NCBI GenBank assembly: GCA_964482535.1
Contig: CAYZXU010000028.1
Location: 1-23,611 of the forward strand
Direction: 5' to 3'
Source of the DNA: CAYZXU01 sp964482535
GTDB taxonomy: Bacteria; Desulfobacterota; Desulfobacteria; Desulfobacterales; BuS5
Length of the DNA: 23,611 nucleotides
Numbering within the stretch: the stretch's first letter is position 1; each line of letters begins with the position of its first letter. Below are positions 1-7,737 of the stretch, one piece after another. The notes below the pieces were generated by a model. That model had not been told where the DNA came from. It did no database searches and saw only the letters and a program-made list of their open reading frames with translations. Made by a program: the position numbers and the translations under genes.

Positions 1-59
1 GGAAAAGTTACACCATAATCAGATCCGGAATCTTTATGTATCACTATAGGATATTGCAT
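1..59 (-). CDS. hicB: HicB-type antitoxin, N-terminal part only
   Basis: The first 19 codons, starting at the ATG at 59, read MQYPIVIHKDSGSDYGVTFP. This is the typical start of HicB antitoxins (a partial RNase H-like fold opening with a YPIVIHKD-type strand). A GGAG ribosome site (67-70) stands 7 nt ahead. The gene begins 3 nt after the hicA reading frame, which is the usual hicA-hicB layout. HicB normally neutralises the mRNA-cleaving HicA toxin and represses the pair. The gene runs off the left edge of the window, so whether it is intact cannot be judged. Confidence 0.72.
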   Translation of the reverse strand, partial: MQYPIVIHKDSGSDYGVTF

Positions 60-62
60 AAT

Positions 63-244
63 TTATCTCCAATCCCATTGAGCTTGCCGGAAAATATTTC
101 GTAAAGTTCCAATGGGAATATCCTTTTTCAGGCTGCGGAACAGTTACTTTGCCTTGTTTTTCTGGATGTTTGAATTGACAATGCTCACCTCTTGTATGGT
201 GAAGAATCCAGCCGTCAGCTTTTAATAATTTCCCAACTTTTCAT
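63..244 (-). pseudogene. hicA: HicA-type toxin gene broken by two frameshifts
   Basis: HicA is a small double-stranded-RNA-binding-like mRNA interferase. Here the family pattern is spread over three frames. The ATG at 244 gives MKSWEIIK and then a stop. A second frame continues KADGWILHHTRGEHCQFKHP and then KQGKVTVPQP. A third frame gives KKDIPIGTLRNIFRQAQWDW and ends at 63-65. Joined together these recreate a normal HicA of about 60 residues, including the G-x-H-x-x-F-x-H-P core with the catalytic-type histidine. The shifts fall near 217-228 (probably a short deletion) and near 121-132 (one extra base beside an A-run, or two lost). Unless both are sequencing errors, no active toxin is made. 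This assignment comes from recalled family patterns. Confidence 0.72.
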
Positions 245-428
245 AAAGCGCGCACTCTACACACCGGTTTGAGCAATGTCAATGACAAGGCAAATTATTT
301 GTTCGAATTTTCTGAAGCGAAGGAGACTGTCGGAAAAATCCACAAGGCAATTTTAGCGATTTCGCATATAACAAAAAACATATATCAACTTATAATCTGA
401 CGTATGCCCCTAATTGCTTCCCAAATAG

Positions 429-1928
429 TCAGTTCGTCTCTTCCCCTGTAGTTCCATTTATTGTTTCCATTATTTCTTTGAAGCTTTCCAGACCTGCTTC
501 TATATTTTCTATGATTTCATTAGCAAGAATATCAGGGTCTGGAAGATTATCAAGGTCTGCAAGGCTTTTGTCTTTTAGCCAAAAGATGTCAAGATTGGTC
601 TTGTCTCTTGCTATTATCTGATCAAATGTGAATTTTCTCCATCTGCCTTCCGGACTTTTTTCTGACCAGATTTCTTGACGGTCATTTCTGTTACCTGGGT
701 TATAGGAGGAAATAAAATCCTGCAAATCCGCAAGTTTCATTGGTTTTTTTTTTGGAGTGTGGTGGATGTTTGTACGGTAGTCATAAATCCAGACTTCTTT
801 TGTCCAGGGATCCCTTGAGGCCGGGTTATTATCAAAAAACAGAACATTGGCTTTTACGCCAGGTTTGTAGAATATGCCTGTCGGCAATCTTAAAATCGTG
901 TGCAGTTCGGTTGTTTGAAGTAACTCCTTTCTAACTGTCTCTCCTGCGCCACCTTCAAAAAGAACATTGTCAGGCAGTACTACGGCTGCCTTTCCTGTGG
1001 TTTTAAGCAGTGTTCTGATATGTTGTAAAAAGTTTAACTGCTTGTTTGATGTGGTTGCCCAAAAATCCTGGCGGTTATAAACCAAATCTTCTTTTTCCGG
1101 TTCACCTTCTTCGTTGGTAAAGGTCATGGAGCTTTTTTTACCAAATGGCGGATTTGCCAGCACATAATCAAAACGTTTGCCTTCGTCTGCCACCAAAGCG
1201 TCAGCCGATGAAATGAATGTTTCACCATCAATTTCACCGATGTTATGCAAAAACATATTCATTAATGCCATTCTTCTGGTGTTGGCGACTATTTCATTGC
1301 CGTAAAAGGTTTTATTTTTCAAAAATTTCTTTTGCTCACGATTCAGGTTGTTGCTGGTGACTATATGGTCATAAGCCGTCAGAAAAAAGCCGCCTGTTCC
1401 GCAAGCCGGATCAGTTATGGTTTTATTTGGTTCCGGCCGAATACACTCGACCATTGCCCTGATTAAAGCCCTTGGTGTAAAATATTGACCAGCTCCGCTT
1501 TTGGTATCTTCGGCATTTTTTTCCAGCAATCCTTCATAGATTTTGCCTTTGAGATCAGTCCCCATCATAGACCACTTTTCTTTGTCTACCATGTCGATGA
1601 TTTTGAAAAGTTTGGCAGGGTCTTGAATTTTATTTTGTGATTTGGTGAAAATCTGCCCTAAAGTGCCTTTGGCTTTTGATAGCTCTCCCAGGGTTTTGGC
1701 GTAATGGCTTTCCAGTTCCGCCCCTCTTTTTGATTTTAAGTTCTCCCAGGCGAAGCCTTCAGGGACATTTATTTTCCGGTTGTAGGGAGGCTTTGCAAAC
1801 TCATCCACCATTTTTAAGAAGAGTAAATAAGTGAGCTGTTCCAGATAGTCACCATAACCCACGCCGTCATCTCGCAGGACATTGGCAAAATTCCATACTT
1901 TTGATACTATGCTTGATTCGTTACTCAT
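429..1928 (-). CDS. hsdM: Type I restriction-modification DNA adenine methyltransferase (M subunit)
   Basis: This is the modification subunit. With HsdS it methylates adenine (N6) in a bipartite target, and with HsdR it forms the restriction complex. The 499 residues are the usual size. The N-terminal helical HsdM domain (about 10-140) is followed by the methyltransferase core. The core has the SAM-binding motif DPACGTGG at 173-180 and the catalytic NPPF motif at 259-262. Motif QYFTPR (148-153), typical of HsdM, lies just before. The ATG at 1928 has an AAGG ribosome site about 7 nt upstream. It is the last gene of the cassette and is separated from hsdS by a 24-codon rhuM-like remnant. No convincing terminator is visible downstream before hicA. 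Confidence 0.95.
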   Translation of the reverse strand: MSNESSIVSKVWNFANVLRDDGVGYGDYLEQLTYLLFLKMVDEFAKPPYNRKINVPEGFAWENLKSKRGAELESHYAKTLGELSKAKGTLGQIFTKSQNKIQDPAKLFKIIDMVDKEKWSMMGTDLKGKIYEGLLEKNAEDTKSGAGQYFTPRALIRAMVECIRPEPNKTITDPACGTGGFFLTAYDHIVTSNNLNREQKKFLKNKTFYGNEIVANTRRMALMNMFLHNIGEIDGETFISSADALVADEGKRFDYVLANPPFGKKSSMTFTNEEGEPEKEDLVYNRQDFWATTSNKQLNFLQHIRTLLKTTGKAAVVLPDNVLFEGGAGETVRKELLQTTELHTILRLPTGIFYKPGVKANVLFFDNNPASRDPWTKEVWIYDYRTNIHHTPKKKPMKLADLQDFISSYNPGNRNDRQEIWSEKSPEGRWRKFTFDQIIARDKTNLDIFWLKDKSLADLDNLPDPDILANEIIENIEAGLESFKEIMETINGTTGEETN

Positions 1929-1947
1929 TTGTTAACCTTTTTATATC

Positions 1948-2022
1948 CTACGGAGATAATGACACCAAGATTGTAATGTTGCCTTTATCGTTTTCATAAA
2001 GAAGAATTTCGCCCGTGTTCAT
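1948..2022 (-). pseudogene. 24-codon remnant resembling the N-terminus of RhuM-family proteins
   Basis: An ATG at 2022 overlaps the hsdS stop codon (ATGA), the same junction style as elsewhere in this operon. It opens a frame of 24 codons beginning MNTGEILLYENDKGNITILV and ends in TAG at 1948. RhuM (virulence-associated, Fic-linked) proteins start with a very similar E-I-L-x-Y-x-x-x-D-G-x-x-x-I-x-V-x-L segment, and rhuM-like genes are known passengers between hsdS and hsdM in type I loci. The remaining 300 or so codons expected of RhuM are absent and hsdM follows 19 nt later. I read it as a deletion scar that may still act as a short coupling peptide. The similarity is recalled and not searched. 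Confidence 0.5.
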
Positions 2023-3503
2023 TTTTTCTTCCTTCGCCTTCGCTCAGGAGGGGTCTTTTTGATCCGTTCCAGCAATTTTCCCGCGGGTTCCCAGTCAGGT
2101 TCTTTGCGGCAGGCTTGCAGCTCGGCATCACTGAGCAACTTGCCTTCAAATGCTTTTTTGAGGATGGATTGACGCAGGGCTTCGGATTTTTCCAGGGCTT
2201 CGTCGATGTTTTTTATGGCGTTGTCGCAGACGGAGAGGCGGGTTTCGATTTCCTGGACTATTTGGGTTTGTTCTTGGAGCGAAAGAAGTGGGAATGGCAA
2301 TTCCTTAATAATTCCAAGATTAATGATGTCCATAGTTGCACCATGGCTTTTTGTAGCATAAAGACTTTTTAGATAAGCACTTTCAAAATAATATTTAAAG
2401 AATGTTGGTGTATATGCTTTATTAAGTGATACTTTTATTAATCGTGGATTAATAATGCCAGGTGATATGTTTTTCGGAAGGACTAAAACTTTGCCAACAG
2501 TGCCAACAAGACTAATTAAAATATCATCTTGTCGAACAGAACAGGATTTTAATTCATTGAACTTTGTTTCATTTATAAAATAATCTCCAATTTTCCAATC
2601 TCCTCCAATGACCTGTTCTTGACCATATATCTTAAACCCATTTTCAACATAAAAAGACTTTTTTAGAGAGGAACCAAATGGACCAGCCTTGATTGCATAC
2701 TGGTCATGATTTTGGATTTTATCAATCTTAACCCATGCCCAGTATAGAGCTAATTCAGACAACTCTGCAATTTCATCTTTAGTGAAACTTGGTAATTCTT
2801 TTATTTTTTTCGGTTTAGTCGGCTTTTTACCGTCCTTACCGTTTGTTTCCCATTCAACAACAGCCTGCTCCCACTTTTGCAGTTGTTTTTCATAGTGCTT
2901 TTGTCGTTCTTCTTTGATCTGCTTTAATAGTTCATCAGCAGAAGGCAAATCAGTCTGCTTCTCCCGCCACTCTTTCGTTAACTCCCCCTCAAAGGCTTTT
3001 TTCAGAACGGCCTGGCGGTAGATTTCCAGTTTGTCTTTGGCGGTTTTGAGGTTGGCGATGCCGTTATCCAGTTCGCTGAATAGCTGTTCTATTTTGGCGA
3101 CTATGGCTCGTTGTTCTGGGAGGGGGGCGAGGGGAATACTGATTTTCAGAATATCTCTTTTGGCTAAACTTGGAATAGTTGTACTCTTATCTAATTTCTT
3201 GAAATTGAACCCTAAACAAAAATAGTAAATGTATTTTTTGTTGAGAAATGTATTGGGAGAAATGCCAAATGCAGTATCAACATTCCAAAATTTTTGGTTC
3301 ACAAAAATTGGACTATTTATTGTCCCCTTTCTTCCTATTACTGTTGTTCCTGGGTCACATAAATACTTGTCTGCATAACCAAAAACTCCACCACTTCCAT
3401 AAATTGGATATTTGCCATTTGAATTTTCCACTTGCTTCTGGTTTTTACCGCTTACAATTTCGCAAACATTCCCCAATTCCACCTCAACCCAATCTTCCCT
3501 CAT
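2019..3503 (-). CDS. hsdS: Type I restriction-modification specificity subunit (S)
   Basis: HsdS reads the two halves of the DNA target and positions HsdM and HsdR. The 494 residues show the standard duplicated plan. Target-recognition domain 1 covers about 1-130. A conserved helical spacer begins LAPLPEQRAIVAKIEQLF and includes RQAVLKKAFEGEL. Recognition domain 2 covers about 265-420. A second conserved helix begins LSLQEQTQIVQEIETRL and includes RQSILKKAFEGKL. The spacer carries a charged, Lys-rich insert (about 195-235). The C-terminus is strongly basic (RRRRKKK). The ATG overlaps the stop of the AlbA-type gene by 4 bp, and an AAAAAAGG ribosome site lies about 8 nt upstream. The DNA target cannot be predicted from the sequence. 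Confidence 0.94.
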   Translation of the reverse strand: MREDWVEVELGNVCEIVSGKNQKQVENSNGKYPIYGSGGVFGYADKYLCDPGTTVIGRKGTINSPIFVNQKFWNVDTAFGISPNTFLNKKYIYYFCLGFNFKKLDKSTTIPSLAKRDILKISIPLAPLPEQRAIVAKIEQLFSELDNGIANLKTAKDKLEIYRQAVLKKAFEGELTKEWREKQTDLPSADELLKQIKEERQKHYEKQLQKWEQAVVEWETNGKDGKKPTKPKKIKELPSFTKDEIAELSELALYWAWVKIDKIQNHDQYAIKAGPFGSSLKKSFYVENGFKIYGQEQVIGGDWKIGDYFINETKFNELKSCSVRQDDILISLVGTVGKVLVLPKNISPGIINPRLIKVSLNKAYTPTFFKYYFESAYLKSLYATKSHGATMDIINLGIIKELPFPLLSLQEQTQIVQEIETRLSVCDNAIKNIDEALEKSEALRQSILKKAFEGKLLSDAELQACRKEPDWEPAGKLLERIKKTPPERRRRKKK

Positions 3504-4951
3504 AATTTATTACCTTTTTTAATTTTCCAGCAACCAGTTTTGTCAGAACCAACTCTTTCAAGAAAGTTATTTGCCTTAAGTCTGGAAAGGTAATTTTCAA
3601 CACTTCGTTTACTGACCTTTAGATTTTCCGCAATCTCCTTAGCGGTTATATTAGAATTGTTATTTATAAGCATCAAAGTTTGTAAAATATTTTCTCCGAA
3701 AATAGACCGAAAATAGACCGAACCAACACCGAAAATAGACCGAAAATTATCTTCTTTTTCCTGACCACCATCAGCTTTTTTTCCCGATGCATTATCTGAC
3801 GTTTTCCCGCGCCTTTTTCCACCCAACTGCTCATCACGATCTTTTTTCCTGAAAATGCTTGTATAAAAACTGTTATGGATGAACTCCACAGTACAACCGC
3901 CATGATCCGTAACTGCCTGACGAATTCGTCCAATACCGGTTCCCATCCTTTCAATATAGTCTATACGGTGAAGGAGAGAGGCAATGAGGGGATTACGGGT
4001 AACGCTTTTTGTGCCAAACGCTTCGGGTTTCAGATCTGTGGGTAAACCGCCTGGATTAGAAATCTCCACCCGATTCTCAAACACCTCCACCATTACCTGG
4101 GAGCCTTTAAAAAAATAATCACGATGACATACGGCGTTAATAATAGCTTCTCGCAATGCCACTTCTGGATAATCAGGCACTTCTTCATGTCTGGTTGATT
4201 CTATTTTCAAGGCAATATTAGTATGGCGTTTAACGAACAATATTGCATTATCGATATTATCAACCAGGTTGACCTTAAAATCTTTCCGATCGAGAATATT
4301 CACCTTTATGTCACCCTTGTACAAGGCACAAACAACAATGGCATGGTTGAGGATAAAATCTATATCTCTGGCAAAAAACAGCACCCCGGCGTTGGTGAGT
4401 TGATTATCTTCTGTGAGGCAGTTTAAATTGCGGAGCAGCGTATTCCTGTCAAGATTCGGACTGATGCCGGATAAATTCAAAAAACGGGAAAAGGCGTTTG
4501 GGTCAAAATCCTGCTCAAAATCAGATCGGGCATGTCGCAATTCACCAAATCTGATCCGCCCCTCTTTTTGGAAAAACTCAATAATTTCATTACGGCTCAG
4601 TTTTTGCGAATTTGCCCCCATCCGCATAAAAAATCCCTTGGAACAACCATAGGGCTTTTCTCTGCCTTCCGGGATATTCACCTCAATAATATCGTCTATA
4701 ACATTAACCCGGCATTCCAGTTTCGGTTCAATCTGGCGTAACGTATCCTGAACACGGGATCTTATGCTATTGTCAGTCTTTATCCCTTTGATCTCTCCCG
4801 AATCCGACACACCCAAAAGGATGCGACCTCCACCGGAATTCGCAAAAGCACAGACCTCCTCTATAAAGGATTTATCCAGTGTTTGCTTAAATTCAGTGTG
4901 ATAACTTTCACCTGCCTGAATTAAATTTTTCAACTCGTTATATTTCATCAC
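3500..4951 (-). CDS. AlbA_2/Schlafen-type ATP-binding protein with C-terminal helix-turn-helix
   Basis: The 483-residue protein sits between hsdR and hsdS with 4-bp ATGA overlaps on both sides. The N-terminal AlbA_2 (Schlafen-like) domain, about residues 1-125, carries ESYHTEFKQTLD and CAFANSGGGRILLGVSD. A GHKL/HATPase_c_4-type ATP-binding region follows, with REAIINAVCHRDY (267-279), NPGGLP (299-304) and RMGTGIGRI (335-343). A charged linker of about 370-400 leads to a segment with two FRSIFG copies (403-419), encoded by tandem 11-nt repeats. A winged-helix-like HTH at about 434-470 includes ITAKEIAENLKVSKRSVENY. Proteins of this class are often annotated as putative transcriptional regulators or RecG-like ATPases and recur in type I loci. 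A regulatory or accessory defence role is inferred. The molecular activity is unknown. Confidence 0.88.
   Translation of the reverse strand: MMKYNELKNLIQAGESYHTEFKQTLDKSFIEEVCAFANSGGGRILLGVSDSGEIKGIKTDNSIRSRVQDTLRQIEPKLECRVNVIDDIIEVNIPEGREKPYGCSKGFFMRMGANSQKLSRNEIIEFFQKEGRIRFGELRHARSDFEQDFDPNAFSRFLNLSGISPNLDRNTLLRNLNCLTEDNQLTNAGVLFFARDIDFILNHAIVVCALYKGDIKVNILDRKDFKVNLVDNIDNAILFVKRHTNIALKIESTRHEEVPDYPEVALREAIINAVCHRDYFFKGSQVMVEVFENRVEISNPGGLPTDLKPEAFGTKSVTRNPLIASLLHRIDYIERMGTGIGRIRQAVTDHGGCTVEFIHNSFYTSIFRKKDRDEQLGGKRRGKTSDNASGKKADGGQEKEDNFRSIFGVGSVYFRSIFGENILQTLMLINNNSNITAKEIAENLKVSKRSVENYLSRLKANNFLERVGSDKTGCWKIKKGNKL
3696..3750. repeat. Five tandem 11-nt units inside the AlbA-type gene
   Basis: On the plus strand the unit is CCGAAAATAGA. 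It is exact at 3696-3706, 3707-3717 and 3729-3739. It is degenerate at 3718-3728 (CCGAACCAACA) and 3740-3750 (CCGAAAATTAT). Because 11 is not a multiple of 3, gain or loss of one unit would shift the reading frame and remove the C-terminal HTH. Three units make 33 nt, which explains why FRSIFG recurs every 11 residues. The spacing is also close to one DNA helical turn, so the array could equally be a protein-binding site. Both functions are inferred; the repeat itself is seen directly. Confidence 0.9.
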
Positions 4952-7737
4952 GCCGCCAGCTTCTCATTGAGTTCATCAATAATATCATTCATCCCATCAC
5001 CAAAAAGCTGATACATCTTGCCTCTGCCTCCCTGGGCATCAAAAGGCGTATAGTCCAGATCATCTATTTCCACATGAAAACTGGTAATAATATGGTCTTT
5101 GAGCATTCTCAGCCAGTTCATCTGTTTTTCGCTGAACTTCAAGGCTCCTGCCTGTTTGCCGAATACCCAATTTTGAAAGTTTTTATCTACTGTTTTGTTA
5201 TAGGGCGTTAACTGCTTATCAATACCTGTTACTCTGCGGATCAACGAAACCAGGGACATTAACTCATTTTTTGGGCTGTTGCCTTTTACTTCCTCTAACT
5301 GGGCGTATGCTTCCCATACATAATGTGGAGCCAATAACGGTTTTTTCAGTTTCAGCTTTTCCAGTAATTCTTTTATCATCTTAAATGTCAGTTCCCGTCT
5401 GCGAAAGGGCTGATCATAGAAGATGCTTAGAGCCATGATTTCATCTTTGTTGGCTTTGATATACTCGCTAAAATCTTTTACCACTTCCTCTGCTTTTTCT
5501 ATGGAGTAGGAATCCCACTGGGCTTTTAACAATTTATCCTGATTAACGGTATCAATAATCTGCTCATGAACTTTTCTTACATTTTCTATGTATTCGTTCA
5601 GTTCTCCGGTAAAGGTGGAGGCAGCCTCACCACGGATTTTTTCCAGGTTTTTTTCGACTTTTTTATCAATGGCGGCAGGGGCAACACCCTGATTTTGATT
5701 CTGGATTTTTGTTTTTACCGTTTCTGCGGTATCGGGGTCGTAACTGTTCAGCAGGTCTTTTACCGTGCCATTTATGCTTTTACCTTTTGTTAATTCCGCA
5801 AACCTGTTTTTTTCATCTTCGCTCAGTTGTTTTTCCAGGCGAATCAGGCGGTTTGCCAAAGTGATAAACAGGTCTTCATCCTGAACACCCATTGCCACAG
5901 CTCCCAGCAAATCTTTAAGCAGTACGCCCGGTTTTCTTTCAAGGGGTCGGGAGTCGGTTTTTTTGGATTTTATGGTTCCTACTGCATCGATAATGACAAA
6001 ATGGCTTTTGGCATGCCTGGCCGTTCTGGTGACTCGTTTCAGGTCATCAAAATTGATGGTTCTGGTTCCTCTGCCTTTCATCTGTTCAAAATAGTTGATG
6101 CTTTTTACATCCCGCATAAACAGTAAAACTTCAAGGGGTTTCACATCGGTTCCGGTAGCTATCATATCAACGGTTACGGCGATTCTTGGAGCCCATGAAT
6201 TACGAAAACGGTTAAGTACCGATTTTGGATCTTCGTCTATTTTGTAGGTGATTTTCTTGCAAAAATCATTACCTTCGTTAAACTCCTCTCTGATGATTTG
6301 AATAATATCGTCAGCGTGAGAGTCGGTTTTGGCAAAAACCAGGGTCTTTGGTACTTCAAACTCTCCTGTTTCATCAAAACGATCTGGAAAGATGGTTGGC
6401 AGACTGTCCTTGCAGGCTTTGATGATATTGCGTATCTGGCTTGGATTGACGACATCCCTGTCAAGTTTTTTGGCGGTGTATTCGTAGTCTTCGTCAAGGC
6501 GTTGCCAGCGTTTTTTGCGAGTTAGCTTCTCTCTTTTGTCAATATATTCTTTGGCTTTTATTTTTGCCCCTGCCTTGCTGATTTCTGTCTCAATGGTAAA
6601 GACATCATACGGAACATTTACACCATCGGTTATCGATTCTTCATAAGTGTATTCACTGACTACATTTTCATTAAAGAAACCAAAGGTTCTTTTGTCGGGC
6701 GTTGCGGTTAAGCCGATGAGAAAAGCGTCATAATAATCAAGTACCTGTTTCCATAAATTATAAATGGAGCGGTGGCATTCATCTATAATGATGAAATCAA
6801 ATTGTTCGATGGGGTTTTTTGCTGAATATTCCACCGGCATCGGCCTTTTTTTTTGCCAATGCCAGTTTTTTTCATTGGGGTTTTCCTCCTCAAGCGCTTC
6901 TTCCAGTTCTTCACCTTTAAGAATGGAGTAAAGACGCTGAATAGTCGAAATGCAGACCTGTGCATCAGAAGCGATATAACTGGAACTTAAGCGCTGGACA
7001 TTATAAAGCTCGGTAAATTTTCTATTATCATCAGTGGGCTGGAATTTTAAAAACTCCTGCTCTGCCTGTTCCCCAAGATTTTTGGTATCCACCACAAACA
7101 GGATGCGTTTTGCATCTGCATGTTTGAGTAAACGATAAACAAAGGTGCAGGCGGTAAATGTTTTTCCGGCACCAGTGGCCATTTGAATCAGCGACTTTGG
7201 CCGGTTATCCTTAAAGGAGATTTCCAGTTTGTTGATTGCGATGATCTGAGCAGGGCGTAAGCCCTCTTCGTTTAATCGCGAAAGATTTTTTAATCTTGAC
7301 CGTAATGTTTCTGCCTGGTCAAACCATTCCATGAGCGTTTCAGGCTTATGGAAATGAAAGAGAGGTCTTGATCTTGGCTTTGGATCACGATAATCGGTAA
7401 ATCTTGTGAGTATACCGGTGGACTCGTAAACAAAAGGTAGAGGTTCCTTGTTAAGATTATATTTTAATTTTGCTTTGGCATAGTATTTAGCCTGATCTTC
7501 ATGGGTTGTAAGTTTTTCTCCTTCTTCAACGCGTTTAGCCTCAATAACGCCAACCGGTTTTCTGTTTACAAATAATACATAGTCAGCAGGTCCAGCATCT
7601 GTTTGATATTCCAGAACTGCCACCCCTTTAGCGGCAGACAAGTCAACTTGTTTTTTCGATTGCACCACCCATCCGGCAGCTTCCAGCATCCTGTCGATTT
7701 TGTCTCTTGCTATTTGTTCAGGGTTTTGATTTGTCAT
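4948..7737 (-). CDS. hsdR: Type I restriction endonuclease, R (motor and nuclease) subunit
   Basis: HsdR translocates DNA with ATP and cleaves unmodified DNA far from the HsdS-bound site. The 929 residues carry an N-terminal PD-(D/E)xK nuclease: Asp52 in GPADYVLF and the E-x-K of VGVIEAKR (62-69). The SF2 helicase core follows, with QMATGAGKT (Walker A, 185-193), IIIDECHRS (Walker B, 316-324), LTATP (343-347) and a later ATGTDVKPLEVLLFMRDVKS segment. A long C-terminal region typical of EcoEI-type HsdR completes it. The length and motif order are complete, so activity is likely. The ATG at 7737 overlaps the holA stop by 4 bp, with no strong ribosome site, which suggests translational coupling to holA. 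R is encoded first and M last in this operon. Confidence 0.95.
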   Translation of the reverse strand: MTNQNPEQIARDKIDRMLEAAGWVVQSKKQVDLSAAKGVAVLEYQTDAGPADYVLFVNRKPVGVIEAKRVEEGEKLTTHEDQAKYYAKAKLKYNLNKEPLPFVYESTGILTRFTDYRDPKPRSRPLFHFHKPETLMEWFDQAETLRSRLKNLSRLNEEGLRPAQIIAINKLEISFKDNRPKSLIQMATGAGKTFTACTFVYRLLKHADAKRILFVVDTKNLGEQAEQEFLKFQPTDDNRKFTELYNVQRLSSSYIASDAQVCISTIQRLYSILKGEELEEALEEENPNEKNWHWQKKRPMPVEYSAKNPIEQFDFIIIDECHRSIYNLWKQVLDYYDAFLIGLTATPDKRTFGFFNENVVSEYTYEESITDGVNVPYDVFTIETEISKAGAKIKAKEYIDKREKLTRKKRWQRLDEDYEYTAKKLDRDVVNPSQIRNIIKACKDSLPTIFPDRFDETGEFEVPKTLVFAKTDSHADDIIQIIREEFNEGNDFCKKITYKIDEDPKSVLNRFRNSWAPRIAVTVDMIATGTDVKPLEVLLFMRDVKSINYFEQMKGRGTRTINFDDLKRVTRTARHAKSHFVIIDAVGTIKSKKTDSRPLERKPGVLLKDLLGAVAMGVQDEDLFITLANRLIRLEKQLSEDEKNRFAELTKGKSINGTVKDLLNSYDPDTAETVKTKIQNQNQGVAPAAIDKKVEKNLEKIRGEAASTFTGELNEYIENVRKVHEQIIDTVNQDKLLKAQWDSYSIEKAEEVVKDFSEYIKANKDEIMALSIFYDQPFRRRELTFKMIKELLEKLKLKKPLLAPHYVWEAYAQLEEVKGNSPKNELMSLVSLIRRVTGIDKQLTPYNKTVDKNFQNWVFGKQAGALKFSEKQMNWLRMLKDHIITSFHVEIDDLDYTPFDAQGGRGKMYQLFGDGMNDIIDELNEKLAA

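Noticed and set aside
3673..3954. A 93-codon minus-strand frame overlapping the AlbA-type gene
   Set aside because: It is an alternative frame of the same stretch, kept open partly by the 11-nt repeats; the protein has no family features and no ribosome site of note.
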